Assembly: GCA_963721725.1 (NCBI GenBank)
Contig: CAVRLX010000005.1
Span: forward strand, 1-50,429
Direction of reading: 5' to 3'
From: RI-153 sp963721725
Lineage (GTDB): Bacteria; Chloroflexota; Anaerolineae; Caldilineales; Caldilineaceae
Length of the DNA stretch: 50,429 nucleotides
How positions within the stretch are numbered: the first letter of the stretch is position 1; each line of letters opens with the position of its first letter. The position numbers were made by a program, and so were the translations under genes. A model generated the notes under the pieces. The model had not been told where the DNA came from. It saw only the letters and a list, made by a program, of their open reading frames with translations, and did no database searches. Positions 9,528 to 18,316 of the stretch are shown in pieces.

Positions 9528-11289
9528 ATGATACCGAACTCATTGCCCTCTGAGAACCAAGATTCCCCTGTCGAGCACACCCATGCTGCCGGGGATCTAC
9601 CGCCACACGACGAGTATACGGGCGCGGATGATTTTCTAATCGATTTAGAAGATGTTGAAAAGTTGGACGGCGTGGATACAGCCGCGCTGGATCGGCTGGC
9701 TTTGGAGGACGAAGACGTTATCCGTGACTTCAGTGCTATGGATGCACCGATTGAGAGCCAGCGGGGTCTGTCCTCAGTGCGCTGGATCGGCGCGGTCTCT
9801 GCCCCCGCCGGCCTAAATTTGCGCACCGCACCCACCAACCAATCTGAAATTGTTGCCATTCTGCCTGATGCCAGTCCGCTCTCGGTGCTGGACGAGCATG
9901 GCGAATGGCTTCAGGTGAGCGCCGCCGACAGGACGGGATACGTCTATGCTGGCTATGTACGGCGTGCCGATCCAGCACCGCCGCCCAACACCTTATTGTC
10001 TGCCTGGATTCGCTATCAAGATCTATTGACGGCGCAATCTGCGCGCCTGGGCATCGATCCGGCGGTGGCGGTGGCGGTTTTGATGGCTGAATCCAGTGGC
10101 CGTGCCTTTGGCCCCGACGGCAGGATGATCATCCGCTTTGAACCCCACGTCTTTCGTCGCGAATGCGGCCAAGCCCAGGCAGAGCGCTTTGCACACCATT
10201 TTCAATTTAACCCTGAAACACCCTGGCAGGGACATCGCTGGCGGCCTGATCCCAACGCAACTTGGCGCGAATTTCACGGCAACCAGCACGCCGAATGGGA
10301 AGCCTTCTCGTTTGCGCGTAGCCTGCACGAAGAGGCCGCCATGCGCTCGATTAGCATGGGCGCACCCCAGATCATGGGCTTTAACCATGCCACCATCGGC
10401 TATCGCACGGCAGCGCGAGATGTTTGAGGCGTTTCGGGCCAGTGATGACAATCAAGTCGAAGGACTATTCCGTTTCATTCAAGGAGAAGGACTTGTGGAA
10501 CCACTCAAACGCAGGGATTTTCTAAGTTTTGCCCGTATCTATAACGGATCGGGGCAGGCCGAGCACTACCGCGCCATTATCGAGCGCTTTGTCGAGGAAT
10601 TTAACCGTACGGTTGCGCCCCTGGGCACGCCGCGTGGGCTGGAGCCAGCCTTTGCCATGGCCGGCGAGGGGGAGGGCGCGCTCTCTACGGATCGGTCGGA
10701 AGGCTTTGCGCCCACCCCGCCGCCCTCACAGGATCGGGTTCCCCTGCCGCTGGGGCCAGAAGAGACCGGTGGCAAACCGCTCTATGAGGCTGATCCCGAT
10801 CTCTACGCCTCGTGGCGGCAACACATTCAACACGGCTTCGAGAACAACAACGAAATGTTCCACCGCATTCTCAACGGCTTTATGAACCCCTATCACACCA
10901 CGATTTGGATGTACCGGGTTATGTTTGGGATTGGTGTCTTTTCGTTTGTCGCCGCAGCGGTCCTCACCTATTTATTGCGTGACAACGCCACCACTGCCCT
11001 GGGATCCGCCGCTATCTTTGGCGGGCTGAGCGTGGTCACCTTCCTCACCTACTTTGTCAGCCGCCCCTTGCAGGCCCTGGAAGAAAATCTCCAGTTCATC
11101 ACCTGGCTGGGCATTGTCTATAACACCTATTGGACGCGCCTGGCCTACAGCATGGATCGGAAAACCTTTCACGCCGATATTGAAGACGCCACCAACGACG
11201 CCATCAAAGAGATCGAACGGCTCATCGACAAACACGGCGACCGCAGCCACAAGCGGCCCGGCCTGGGGCGTGAAGATGCCCCGTCGTGA
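9528..11289 (+). CDS. SH3b + N-acetylmuramidase-like + two-TM C-terminal domain protein (one frameshift)
   Basis: GTGGAGG seven bases before ATG 9528 fixes the start. Residues about 1-80 are acidic and probably disordered. Residues about 83-146 are an SH3b wall-binding domain (GLNLRTAP...GYVYAGYVRR). Residues about 157-350 match the N-acetylmuramidase family once called DUF3380 (AVAVLMAESSGRAFGPDGR, RFEPHVFRRE, SMGAPQIMGFN), which cleaves peptidoglycan. The frame ends at 10427, but the next frame continues as MFEAFRASDDNQVEG, so one indel near 10410 has split the gene. The C-terminal part (about 447-550) has two membrane segments (MFGIGVFSFVAAAVLTYLL; AAIFGGLSVVTFLTYF) and a following helix. 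It recalls the two-TM domain associated with TRADD-N in bacterial conflict systems; this is a low-certainty comparison. A strong terminator follows. The protein may be a wall-degrading, membrane-anchored effector. Confidence 0.68.
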
Positions 11290-11306
11290 TAGGTGTCGTG
11301 TTATCC

Positions 11307-11336
11307 AAAGCCCCGGCGATTTCGCCGGGGCTTTTT
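11307..11336 (+). terminator. Rho-independent terminator
   Basis: AAAGCCCCGGCG, loop ATTT, CGCCGGGGCTT and then a T run form an 11-bp GC-rich hairpin, 18 bp after the stop of the muramidase/2TM gene. Confidence 0.9.
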
Positions 11337-11358
11337 CATGTCCAGGGCCGCGGATGAT

Positions 11359-11421
11359 CATTCCGGGAATGGACCAGAAGTGCATGGGTAGACGATCATC
11401 GGCTGATCCATTCCCGGAATG
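11359..11421. promoter_or_regulatory. Pair of 13-bp palindromes, candidate operator before the NACHT gene
   Basis: CATTCCGGGAATG (11359-11371) and CATTCCCGGAATG (11409-11421) are perfect odd palindromes whose centres are exactly 50 bp apart, both embedded in a TGATC...GGAC context. They lie in the 369-bp gap between the terminator and the NACHT-SUMF1 start. A looping dimeric regulator would fit. The rest of the gap holds one copy of the common Chloroflexota repeat CCTGAGCCTGTCGAAGG (about 11586-11602) and no gene that I can support. Confidence 0.4.
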
Positions 11422-11658
11422 GACGCCCCGTTTGAGACCCGTCCGTAAAATCAACGGCAGTGGCGTGAGTTTGGGGAAACGTGTACCATAGTGAGCAGAG
11501 CCACAAGCAGGCAATCAACGAAGCGCGGAGAGAGCATCCCCAGATGCGGCTTTGCTCCCTGGGGACGGCATCTGGGGCGCTGCCCTGAGCCTGTCGAAGG
11601 GGTGCCTGCTCCGCCGTAAATCGTGAACGACTGAAATTTTGAATGATAGGAGCACTCC

Positions 11659-14415
11659 ATGAACCCATCTTCGTCAAGACGGCGCTGGCTGCTGCCCGCC
11701 ATGATCGCTGGCGTTGAGCTTTCTGGGTGGGTTGACCGGCAATATGGTGACCGGCGACATGGGCGAATTTGTCGACCGCCACGGCATCTGGCTATGGATC
11801 ATCACCGGGTTGGCCGGTGTGGTAGCCGTGGCCGTGGCGATCTGGGAGGCGCGCCATCCGGAGGAGAGCCGCACCGAGGAGATCATCCGCCACGCTGGTG
11901 CCTACGACGACTTGCAGCGCCGCTACCTGACGCGCATGGTGACGGAACAGACCCACTATCTGCCCCTGCGCGGGGTAGACTTCAAAACCGCCAGCGCTGA
12001 GACCGGGGCCGGGGAGCGGCTGGGCATGGCCGACGTCTACATTGCGCTGGACACCACGCGCCGTGACGAGGGTGCGGGAGAGGAAAAGCACAAGGCGAAT
12101 GAGCCTGTGCTGCTGCGCGAGCGTGAGCGCCCCCTTTCCGCACTCAAAGCACTGGTACAGCACCCACGGCTGGTGCTGCTGGGTGGCCCAGGCAGCGGCA
12201 AATCTACCTTTGTCAACCACCTGGCCTACTGTCTAGCCAGCGAGGAATTGCATCCCAAAGGGAACTGGATCGACCGGCTGCCGGAGTGGCCCACAGCCTG
12301 GCATAAGCTGCTGCCCGTGCCGGTGATGCTGCGTGAAGTGGCAGCCTGGTTTCAGGAAACCCAGCCGCCGCAGCGCAAGGCCGGTCTTTTCCAGGCATAC
12401 CTGCACCACTGGCTGGCCCAGCATGGGGTGGACGACTGTTACGACATGGTCTGCACAAGACTGCGGGCGGGCACTGCGTTGCTGCTGCTGGATGGGCTGG
12501 ACGAGGTGCCACTGATTGACGACACGCTGGCCCGCCTCAAGGAGATGATCGACGACTTGCCAGACGCCTACGCCGGGGCACCGATATTGGTAAGCTGCCG
12601 AGTGCTCAGCTACGCCGACCCACGCTGGCAACTGGCCGACGACGGCTGGGAAGAGGCTGAACTGGCGGCGCTGGATGAGGAGAAGATCGACCGCTTCGTC
12701 GGGGCCTGGTATACGCAACTGGCGGCGCTGGGCGTGGTGGGCGACGCCGAGCGCCAGAGTGCACGCCTGCGCCAGGCCATTCGCCGGGCAGACCTGTGGC
12801 GGCTGGCCGACAACCCGCTGCTGCTCACGGTGATGGCGCTGGTACATACCCACAAGGGTGAACTGCCTGATGCCCGCGCCCTGCTCTACGAGGATGTCGT
12901 CGATCTGCTGCTCTGGCGCTGGGAGGCCATCAAGACCCAAAACCCGGATGGGCGGGAGACGAGCTGGCGGCAGCAACTACAGGCAGCCGAACTGGGCGAC
13001 ATCGATATGAAACGCGCCCTGTGGGAACTGGCGTTTCAGGCGCACAGCCAGCATGGACAAGCAGGGCAGGTGGAGAGCGAGACCACGGCCGATATTGGCG
13101 AATCCCAGTTGTTGGCAACGCTACGTGAACTTCATCCAACGCGCAGCCTGGATTGGGCTGAGGGTATGGTACAGATGACCAAACTCCGTGCCGGGTTGTT
13201 GGTGGAAGGGCTGCCCCAGGTCTACAGCTTTCCCCATCGCACGTTTCAGGAGTATCTGGCCGGGGCACATCTGAGCAATCTGCCTGATTTTACCGATCGG
13301 GCACTTACCCTGAGCGCCAGCGGTGCCTACTGGCGCGAGTCGATCTTACTGGCCGTGGGTCGCCTGGTGCATGTCTCCGGGGATATTGACCGCCCGCTGA
13401 TGTTGGTGCACGAACTCTGCCCCGAAGCCGTGGATCGCATTGAAGAGGCCGCAGACTGGCGCAATGTCTGGCTGGCCGGGGAATGCCTGTTGGAAATCGG
13501 CCTGACCCGGGCCAGGCGGCGTACATTGGGGGCCGAGTTGGTCGAACGGGTGCAGGGTCACCTGACCACGCTGATCACCCACGACCAGCTTTCGCCGCCA
13601 GAGCGCGCCCGCGCTGGATCTGTGCTGGGGGCGATAGGCGATCCCAGGGACCTGGATGAAATGGTGCCTGTGCCAGGGGGGACGTTCATCATGGGGAGCA
13701 CAGATGAGCAGGTGCAGGCGTTATTGAGTCAGTATCGCAATATTGAGTACATTCTGCGATCTGAGTATCCACAACATGAGCTTTTTGTTGACGCTTTCCG
13801 CATCAGCAAATACCCCGTGACCAACGGCCAGTATGCCCGCTTTGTGGCGGCCACGGGCCACCGTGCCCCCGATCACTGGCGGGGCAGCGAGCCTCCATCC
13901 GAACTGCTCAATCACCCGGTGGTCAACGTCTCCTGGCACGATGCCGTGGCCTACTGTGCGTGGCTGAGCCAGGAGCGGGGCGAGACCGTGCGCCTGCCCA
14001 GCGAGGCTGAATGGGAGAAGGCTGCCCGCGGCAGCGATGGCCGCACCTACCCCTGGGGTGAAAACGAGGTTGCCCAGCGTTGCAACATGTTTGATACTGG
14101 CATTGGCAACACCAGTCCGGTAGGAATTTTCTCACAGGGGGCCAGCCCCTATGGATGTCTGGACATGGCAGGCAATGTATGGGAGTGGACGAGCAGTTTG
14201 TGGGGGAAAGATTGGCAGAAGCCAGCGTATACTTATCCATACAATGCCCAGGACGGACGTGAGAATCTTGATGCCCCGGACGACGTCCGTCGTGTGTTGC
14301 GTGGTGGGTCGTTCAGCGACTACCGTAACTTCGTGCGTTGCGCCTACCGTTCAGCTACTACCCGGGCGACCGGAACCTCACCATCGGGTTTCGGGTGTTG
14401 TCCCCCGGCCTCTGA
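11659..14415 (+). CDS. NACHT NTPase fused to SUMF1/FGE-sulfatase (C-type-lectin-fold) domain, two frameshifts
   Basis: The start at 11659 has GGAG upstream. An indel near 11715 joins the leader peptide to the long frame; together they encode two N-terminal membrane segments (about 11690-11840). The NACHT module has Walker A LLGGPGSGKSTF (about residue 173), Walker B LLLLDGLDEV (about 275) and an NPLLLTVMALVH motif. The C-terminus (about residues 667-918) is a SUMF1 domain: MVPVPGGTFIMGSTDEQ, EAEWEKAARG, YPWG, YGCLDMAGNVWEW, RRVLRGGSF. A missing T after 14350 must be restored to read FSYYPGDRNLTIGFRVLSPGL and stop at 14415; otherwise the frame runs to 14638 through low-complexity sequence. The two active-site cysteines of true formylglycine-generating enzymes are not both present, so this is probably a display domain. 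NACHT-SUMF1 proteins are known as conflict-system or retroelement-diversified receptors. Confidence 0.8.
14309..14400 (+). other. Candidate diversity-generating-retroelement variable region (VR)
   Basis: In the last 30 codons of the SUMF1 domain, nearly every codon at the surface-loop positions ends in C and is derivable from AAC: TTC AGC GAC TAC, AAC TTC, then TTC AGC TAC TAC, GGC GAC, AAC CTC ACC. The invariant positions keep other codons (GTG CGT TGC GCC TAC CGT; CGG; ATC GGG TTT CGG). This matches a template in which AAC codons are hit at both adenines. It sits at the extreme 3' end of a CLec-fold gene, the usual place for a VR. No template repeat or reverse transcriptase is visible in the window. 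Confidence 0.6.
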
Positions 14416-14433
14416 ACTCTGGCCTCTGATTCC

Positions 14434-14500
14434 GCTCTGGACTCTGAATTCTGCTCTGGACTCTGCCCTCTCGGGGGGTGCAGGGGGGCGCAGCGCCCCC
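14434..14500. repeat. Short direct repeats and GC hairpin downstream of the VR
   Basis: GCTCTGGACTCTG occurs at 14434-14446 and 14453-14465 (19-bp period) within a CTCTG-rich stretch right after the SUMF1 stop. A hairpin GGGGGCGC-A-GCGCCCCC (14484-14500) follows without a T run. A hairpin after the VR is a feature of some retroelement-targeted genes; as a terminator it would be weak. Confidence 0.55.
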
Positions 14501-14546
14501 GCCAAAGCGGGCCGCCTGTGGCAGCCCCGCGTTGCCGCTCAGCCCG

Positions 14547-14996
14547 CTAGACCCAGACGACCAGCCCCTGGTGATCGAGCTTGGCCCAGGCTCGGACAAA
14601 CGCAGATAAATCCAGGCGAGTTGCATGGGATTGGGTAGGATCAAGAAAGGTGATGGCATCGTCGGTTAGGTCGATGACAACCACAGCGTGGAGACCGGCG
14701 ACGCCGTGGGGTAGATCCGCTGCCCGCACCAGCGCAATGGACGGCCAGCCGTGAGCCACCAGTAAGCGCAGTCGTTCCAGGCTGGCATTCTCGAACCAGA
14801 GGCTGTGATAGCCCATCGCTTCCAGACCGCTCACCACGTTTTCGGGCAGCGTGCCGAGCAGGGGCACTGTGCTGAAGGCCTGGGCCAGCTCAGTTTCGGT
14901 GTGAGCATGACCGTGAAACGCCAGGATCATGCGTACGCAAGCGGGAAGACAGGTATAGGGCGTCGACTGCTTGTAATGTGGAACGGACAGGTTCAT
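14547..14996 (-). CDS. C39-like papain-fold peptidase
   Basis: This 149-residue protein has the layout of a stand-alone peptidase C39-like domain. VPHYKQSTPYTCLPACVRMIL near the N-terminus contains the Gln (oxyanion) and catalytic Cys; GLHAVVVIDL near residue 105 contains the catalytic His; FLDPTQ supplies the following Asp. Such peptidases cleave leader peptides after double glycine or act as free-standing cysteine proteases. No transporter or membrane part is attached. The start ATG at 14996 overlaps the stop of the upstream AbrB gene as TGATG, which implies translational coupling; a GTG at 14999 is also possible. No separate ribosome binding site is seen. The fixed pairing with an AbrB-fold protein recalls antitoxin-toxin gene order, but a toxin role is only inferred. 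Confidence 0.65.
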   Translation of the reverse strand: MNLSVPHYKQSTPYTCLPACVRMILAFHGHAHTETELAQAFSTVPLLGTLPENVVSGLEAMGYHSLWFENASLERLRLLVAHGWPSIALVRAADLPHGVAGLHAVVVIDLTDDAITFLDPTQSHATRLDLSAFVRAWAKLDHQGLVVWV

Positions 14997-15394
14997 CACG
15001 ATGGGGCGAGATGCGTGGCTGCTTGCCGAATGGAGTGCAACGCTTCGGTTGTATCCGAGAGAAGTTGACCGTCGTGGGCGTAGTCCAGATATCCGAGTGG
15101 CGCGCTAACGCCGTGAGCATAGACGGATACTCGCCACGCTCCATGGTCGCTACCTGTCTCGGCACTCTCTCGTTGCTGCGCCTTGACCATTACAGCATCG
15201 CCCACAGCGCGCAGCAGCAGACGCAAGGCCCGATTTTCAATCTCGTCCTGACTGGGCAGCCTGGGCACGATGCGGATTACGTCGTTGTCCAACTCCACGG
15301 TCACTTCCGAGCCGGGATGTAGACCGTACTGCGCCATCAGCGGCAAGGGGATCTGCAATCCATCTTCACCCACTATCTGTCGTGTGCGTTCCAT
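14996..15394 (-). CDS. AbrB/SpoVT-fold DNA-binding protein
   Basis: The 132-residue product opens with a swapped-hairpin AbrB domain (residues 1-45): EDGLQIPLPLMAQYGLHPGSEV followed by VELDNDVIRIVPR. This fold is used by transition-state regulators and by antitoxins that repress their own promoter. The rest (46-132) is helical and has no family I recognise. An in-frame ATG lies at 15409, but GAGGGAG is placed seven bases before the ATG at 15394, so the shorter form is preferred. It is coupled to the C39-like peptidase gene (TGATG). A TATACT sequence about 40 bp upstream (near 15435) could serve as a -10. Confidence 0.7.
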   Translation of the reverse strand: MERTRQIVGEDGLQIPLPLMAQYGLHPGSEVTVELDNDVIRIVPRLPSQDEIENRALRLLLRAVGDAVMVKAQQRESAETGSDHGAWRVSVYAHGVSAPLGYLDYAHDGQLLSDTTEALHSIRQAATHLAPS

Positions 15395-15487
15395 GTCAAG
15401 CTCCCTCATCCTACATAAATGAATTTGCTAAGTATACCATGAGGCGCCTCCCCCAAGAGACGCCCCCCGATGCTCGCGAGCACAGAG

Positions 15488-15533
15488 AAGGCCGAAGATT
15501 CGCAGAGAAGAATCTGCGAAATCTGCGGATCAA
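15488..15533. repeat. CTGCGAAATCTGCGGATCAA repeat (single-sided copy)
   Basis: A purine-rich stretch with two GCAGAGAA-like words precedes AATCTGCGAAATCTGCGGATCAA-type sequence. The same ending is found at about 16444-16476 on the other side of the beta-lactamase gene, so the gene is bracketed by two direct copies. Confidence 0.5.
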
Positions 15534-15544
15534 CCATAGCGCAT

Positions 15545-16376
15545 CTAGTATACCGCCCGCCCGTACCGATTCGTCCGGTCCAGCATTGCCATCGTCTCGT
15601 GGACCGTGCGGGCAATCCGCCCAATAAAATCCTCGTGGGCCATGTTGTCGCACAGCGTGTACTTGGTCATCACGGCCAGGGCATAGGGGCGGCGCGGCAG
15701 ATAGATGATCCCGGCGTCACAGCGCGCTGCCTCCACCCAGCCCGGCTTGTTGGCGATCTCAATCCCGGCGGGCAATCCCCGCTCCAGAAAGCCCAGATTC
15801 GGCTTCTTCAAAATCTCCAGCGTCTGTCGCGCCACCCCTGGCGAAGGCTGCCCGGCGTGGAGCAGGGCCAATCAGTTGCACCAACTCAGCGGGTGTCGAG
15901 ACGTTCTCCTCCTCGCGCACCGCCGCCAGGTGATCCATCATCTTGCGGCGCAGGTGGGTTGAATGGAGTCCCAACCCGCGCAACAGGGCGTTGGTTTCGT
16001 CAATTCCCGCCCGGTCGATGCACAGATTGGTGGCCGTGTTGTCCGAGGCGATGATCATCAATGTCGCCACGTCCAACAGGCTCAGTTCCACGGGGCCGGG
16101 CAGATAGGCCAGCACGCCGCTGCCCAGCACTGGCTCCGGCGGCGGCATGGTGATGCGTTCGTGTAGATCGATTTCGCCCCGCTCGGCGCGCAGCAACAAT
16201 TGCACCAACACGTGGATCTTGATGGTCGAGGCCGTGGGGAAAAGCTCGTCGCCGTTAATCGCCAGCGCCAACTCCCCGCTGAGATCGCGCAGGGCAATCC
16301 CCGCCACGCCGTCAAACGCCTCAATTTCATGGGTCAGCGTGCGTTGCAGCCGCTGCCAGAGCAGATTTCCAGCCAT
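15545..16376 (-). CDS. Class A beta-lactamase / serine hydrolase family protein (one frameshift)
   Basis: The active-site serine motif STIK (in PTASTIKIHVL), the SDN motif (IIASDNTATNL), an E-rich omega-loop region, and a KPG triad (NKPGWVE) in place of the usual KTG are present in the right order. Total length is about 276 residues. The protein splits into two frames near 15871: an extra T changes LVQLMALLHAG into LVQLIGPAP, and the second frame carries the C-terminal half. AGGAG seven bases before ATG 16376 sets the start; no obvious signal peptide is seen (AGNLLWQRLQRTL). Proteins of this type include beta-lactamases and PBP-like esterases. Antibiotic hydrolysis is not demonstrated by sequence, and the lack of an export signal argues for caution. 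Confidence 0.68.
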
Positions 16377-16392
16377 CTTGCTTCTCCTCAGT

Positions 16393-16592
16393 TGTGGGAA
16401 GAAATTTACCGCAGAGAACGAAGAGCGCAGAGATTCCAGGAAAAATCTGCGAAATCTGCGAAATCTGCGGATCAAAAGGCCTTTTGCAGCAGATCGAGAA
16501 ATAGAACGCTGATCAAGCGGATGCGGCGGATTGGGGCAGATGCGTCCGAAAATCCGTGCCGATCTGCTCCATCCGTGTCATCCGTGTTCTAT
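16393..16592. repeat. Repeat-filled intergenic region
   Basis: The 382-bp gap between the beta-lactamase-like gene and the methyltransferase holds an ACCGCAGAGAACGAAGAG...AATCTGCG triplet repeat (AAATCTGCG three times, about 16442-16469). An adjoining palindromic element starts AGAACGCTGATC (16503) and ends ATCCGTGTTCT (16591). Both belong to dispersed families seen elsewhere in the window. No gene is supported here. Confidence 0.55.
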
Positions 16593-16758
16593 GCTTGGAA
16601 TGACTATCGTCTCACGAGAGGTCGCACTTTGGCAAAAAGTTCGGCTTCCGGTCAACTCCCCCAATCTTTCAAGTTTGCCTTGCTTGTCATCCCCTGCCCT
16701 CTCGCCTATAATTCCCCAATTCTCCACCGCCTTTCTGCTTTTTCCCAATGAGGAACCC

Positions 16759-18291
16759 ATGACTGATCGCACCAGCCGCCGCAGCCGCCGAGAGCTTCGC
16801 CACGATGTCCACGCCGCCGATAAAATTCACAAAATGATACAGCCGTTGCACACGCTCCCCGTCTATAATCTGGTGGGCGAAGAACGCGTGCAGATCATCC
16901 ACGAAAAATCCATGCAGATTTTGGAAGAGGGCGGGCTGGCTTTCTACGATGAAGAGTCGCGCCAGATTTTGCGCGACAACGGGGCCAAAGTGGTGGGGGA
17001 CATCGCCTATTTTGATCGGGCGCTGATCGCAGACTTTCTGCGCCATGTGCCACGCCAATTTACGCTGCAAGCGCGCAACCCCGACAACAACGTGATCATC
17101 GGCGGCGACCACATGACCTTTTTGCCTGTCTATGGTCCGCCCTTTGTCTTGGATCGGGCGCGCGGACGGCGGCAGGCCACCCTGGAAGATCTGCAAAACT
17201 TCATCAAACTTACCATGATGACCCCCTATCTGCACCATCAGGGCGGCGTCATTGTCGAGCCGATGGATCTGCCCTATCACACCCGCCACATGGACATTGT
17301 CTATGCCCATATGAAATATGGCGACCGTGGCTTTATGGGGGCCAGCACCGAAGGCTACACGGCCCGCGATTCCATTGAAATGTCACCGCGTCCTCTTTGG
17401 CGAGCGTATGGATACCGACGCGCCCTGCATTTTTTGCACGATTAACGTCAGCAGCCCGCGCCGCCTGGATGACAAAATGCTGGGTACAATCAAACAGTAT
17501 GCCCGCGCCAAACAGGGGGTGATGATGACGCCCTTTATCCTGTCCGGGGCGATGGGGCCGACCTCGATTGCGGGCACAGTGGCGCAACTCAACGCCGAAG
17601 CACTGGCCGGCATCGTCTTTACCCAGATGGTCAACCCCGGCACGCCCTGTATTTATGGCTCGTTCCAGGCCACGATTGACCTGCAATCGGGATCGCCTGT
17701 CTTTGGCGCACCGGAGAGCCAGCTTTCGCTCTATCTCTCGGCGCAGATGGCCCGCCATTATGGCATCCCCTTTCGCAGCACGCGGGAACCTATTCCAGCT
17801 CGAAGATTGCCGATGCCCAGTCCGCCTACGAATCTATGATGGCGATGCTGCCCGGGATCATGGCGAAGGTCAACTTGATCCTGCACGCAGCGGGCTGGCT
17901 GGAGAACGGGCTGGTGGCCGGATACGAGAAATTTGTGCTCGACTGCGAAATCCTGGGCATGTTACACACCTATCTGAAGGGCGTCGACTGGTCCGACGAA
18001 GGCTGGGCCATGGATTCGATTCTGCACGAAGTGCCGCCGGGCGGTCATCACCTGGGCACACAACACACCCTACGCAACTTCCGCACGGCCTTTTACCGCG
18101 CCGAGCTTTTTAACTACGATTCCGCCGAAACCTGGCAGATCAAAGGCGGCGAAGATAGCGAAACCCGCGCCGCTGCCAAAGTGCAGCAACTCCTGCGCGA
18201 CTACGAAATGCCGCCCTTCGACCCCGCCGTGGACGAAGAATTACAAGCCTTTATGGTCAAACGCAAACGCGAAACCGTGCTGCGCCGCTGA
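16759..18291 (+). CDS. MttB-superfamily corrinoid methyltransferase (trimethylamine/betaine type, no Pyl; two frameshifts)
   Basis: AGGAA before ATG 16759 sets the start. The protein of about 510 residues matches the MttB family: IIHEKSMQILEEGGLAFYDEESRQIL near the N-terminus, GGVIVEPMDLP, GIVFTQMVNPGTPCIYGSFQATIDLQSG, YSSSKIADAQSAYESMM, and GGHHLGTQHTL near the end. The family transfers methyl groups from methylated amines such as glycine betaine to a corrinoid protein. Pyrrolysine-type members have an in-frame amber codon; none is seen at a conserved position here, so this is a non-Pyl member. The frame changes near 17384 (extra C) and near 17789. Cognate corrinoid protein and reductase genes are not adjacent, so the substrate is open. 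Confidence 0.75.
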
Positions 18292-18316
18292 CCTTGCCCG
18301 CTAGATTGAAACCGTT

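Noticed and set aside
13660..14415. SUMF1 domain as the maturation enzyme for the sulfatase at 38.7-40.1 kb
   Set aside because: The active-site cysteine pair of formylglycine-generating enzymes is not preserved. The domain is fused to NACHT and carries a diversified-looking C-terminus.
14434..14500. The DGR template repeat or reverse transcriptase close to the variable region
   Set aside because: The sequence after the VR is short CTCTG-type repeats and a hairpin. I found no second copy of the VR and no reverse transcriptase motif in the window.
14416..14638. C-terminal extension of the NACHT-SUMF1 protein to 14638
   Set aside because: Residues after 14350 in that frame are low-complexity. 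Restoring one T gives the standard SUMF1 ending (IGFRVLSPGL) and an immediate stop.
16759..18291. In-frame amber (pyrrolysine) codon explaining the broken MttB-like gene
   Set aside because: The breaks are changes of reading frame near 17384 and 17789, not a single TAG within one frame.
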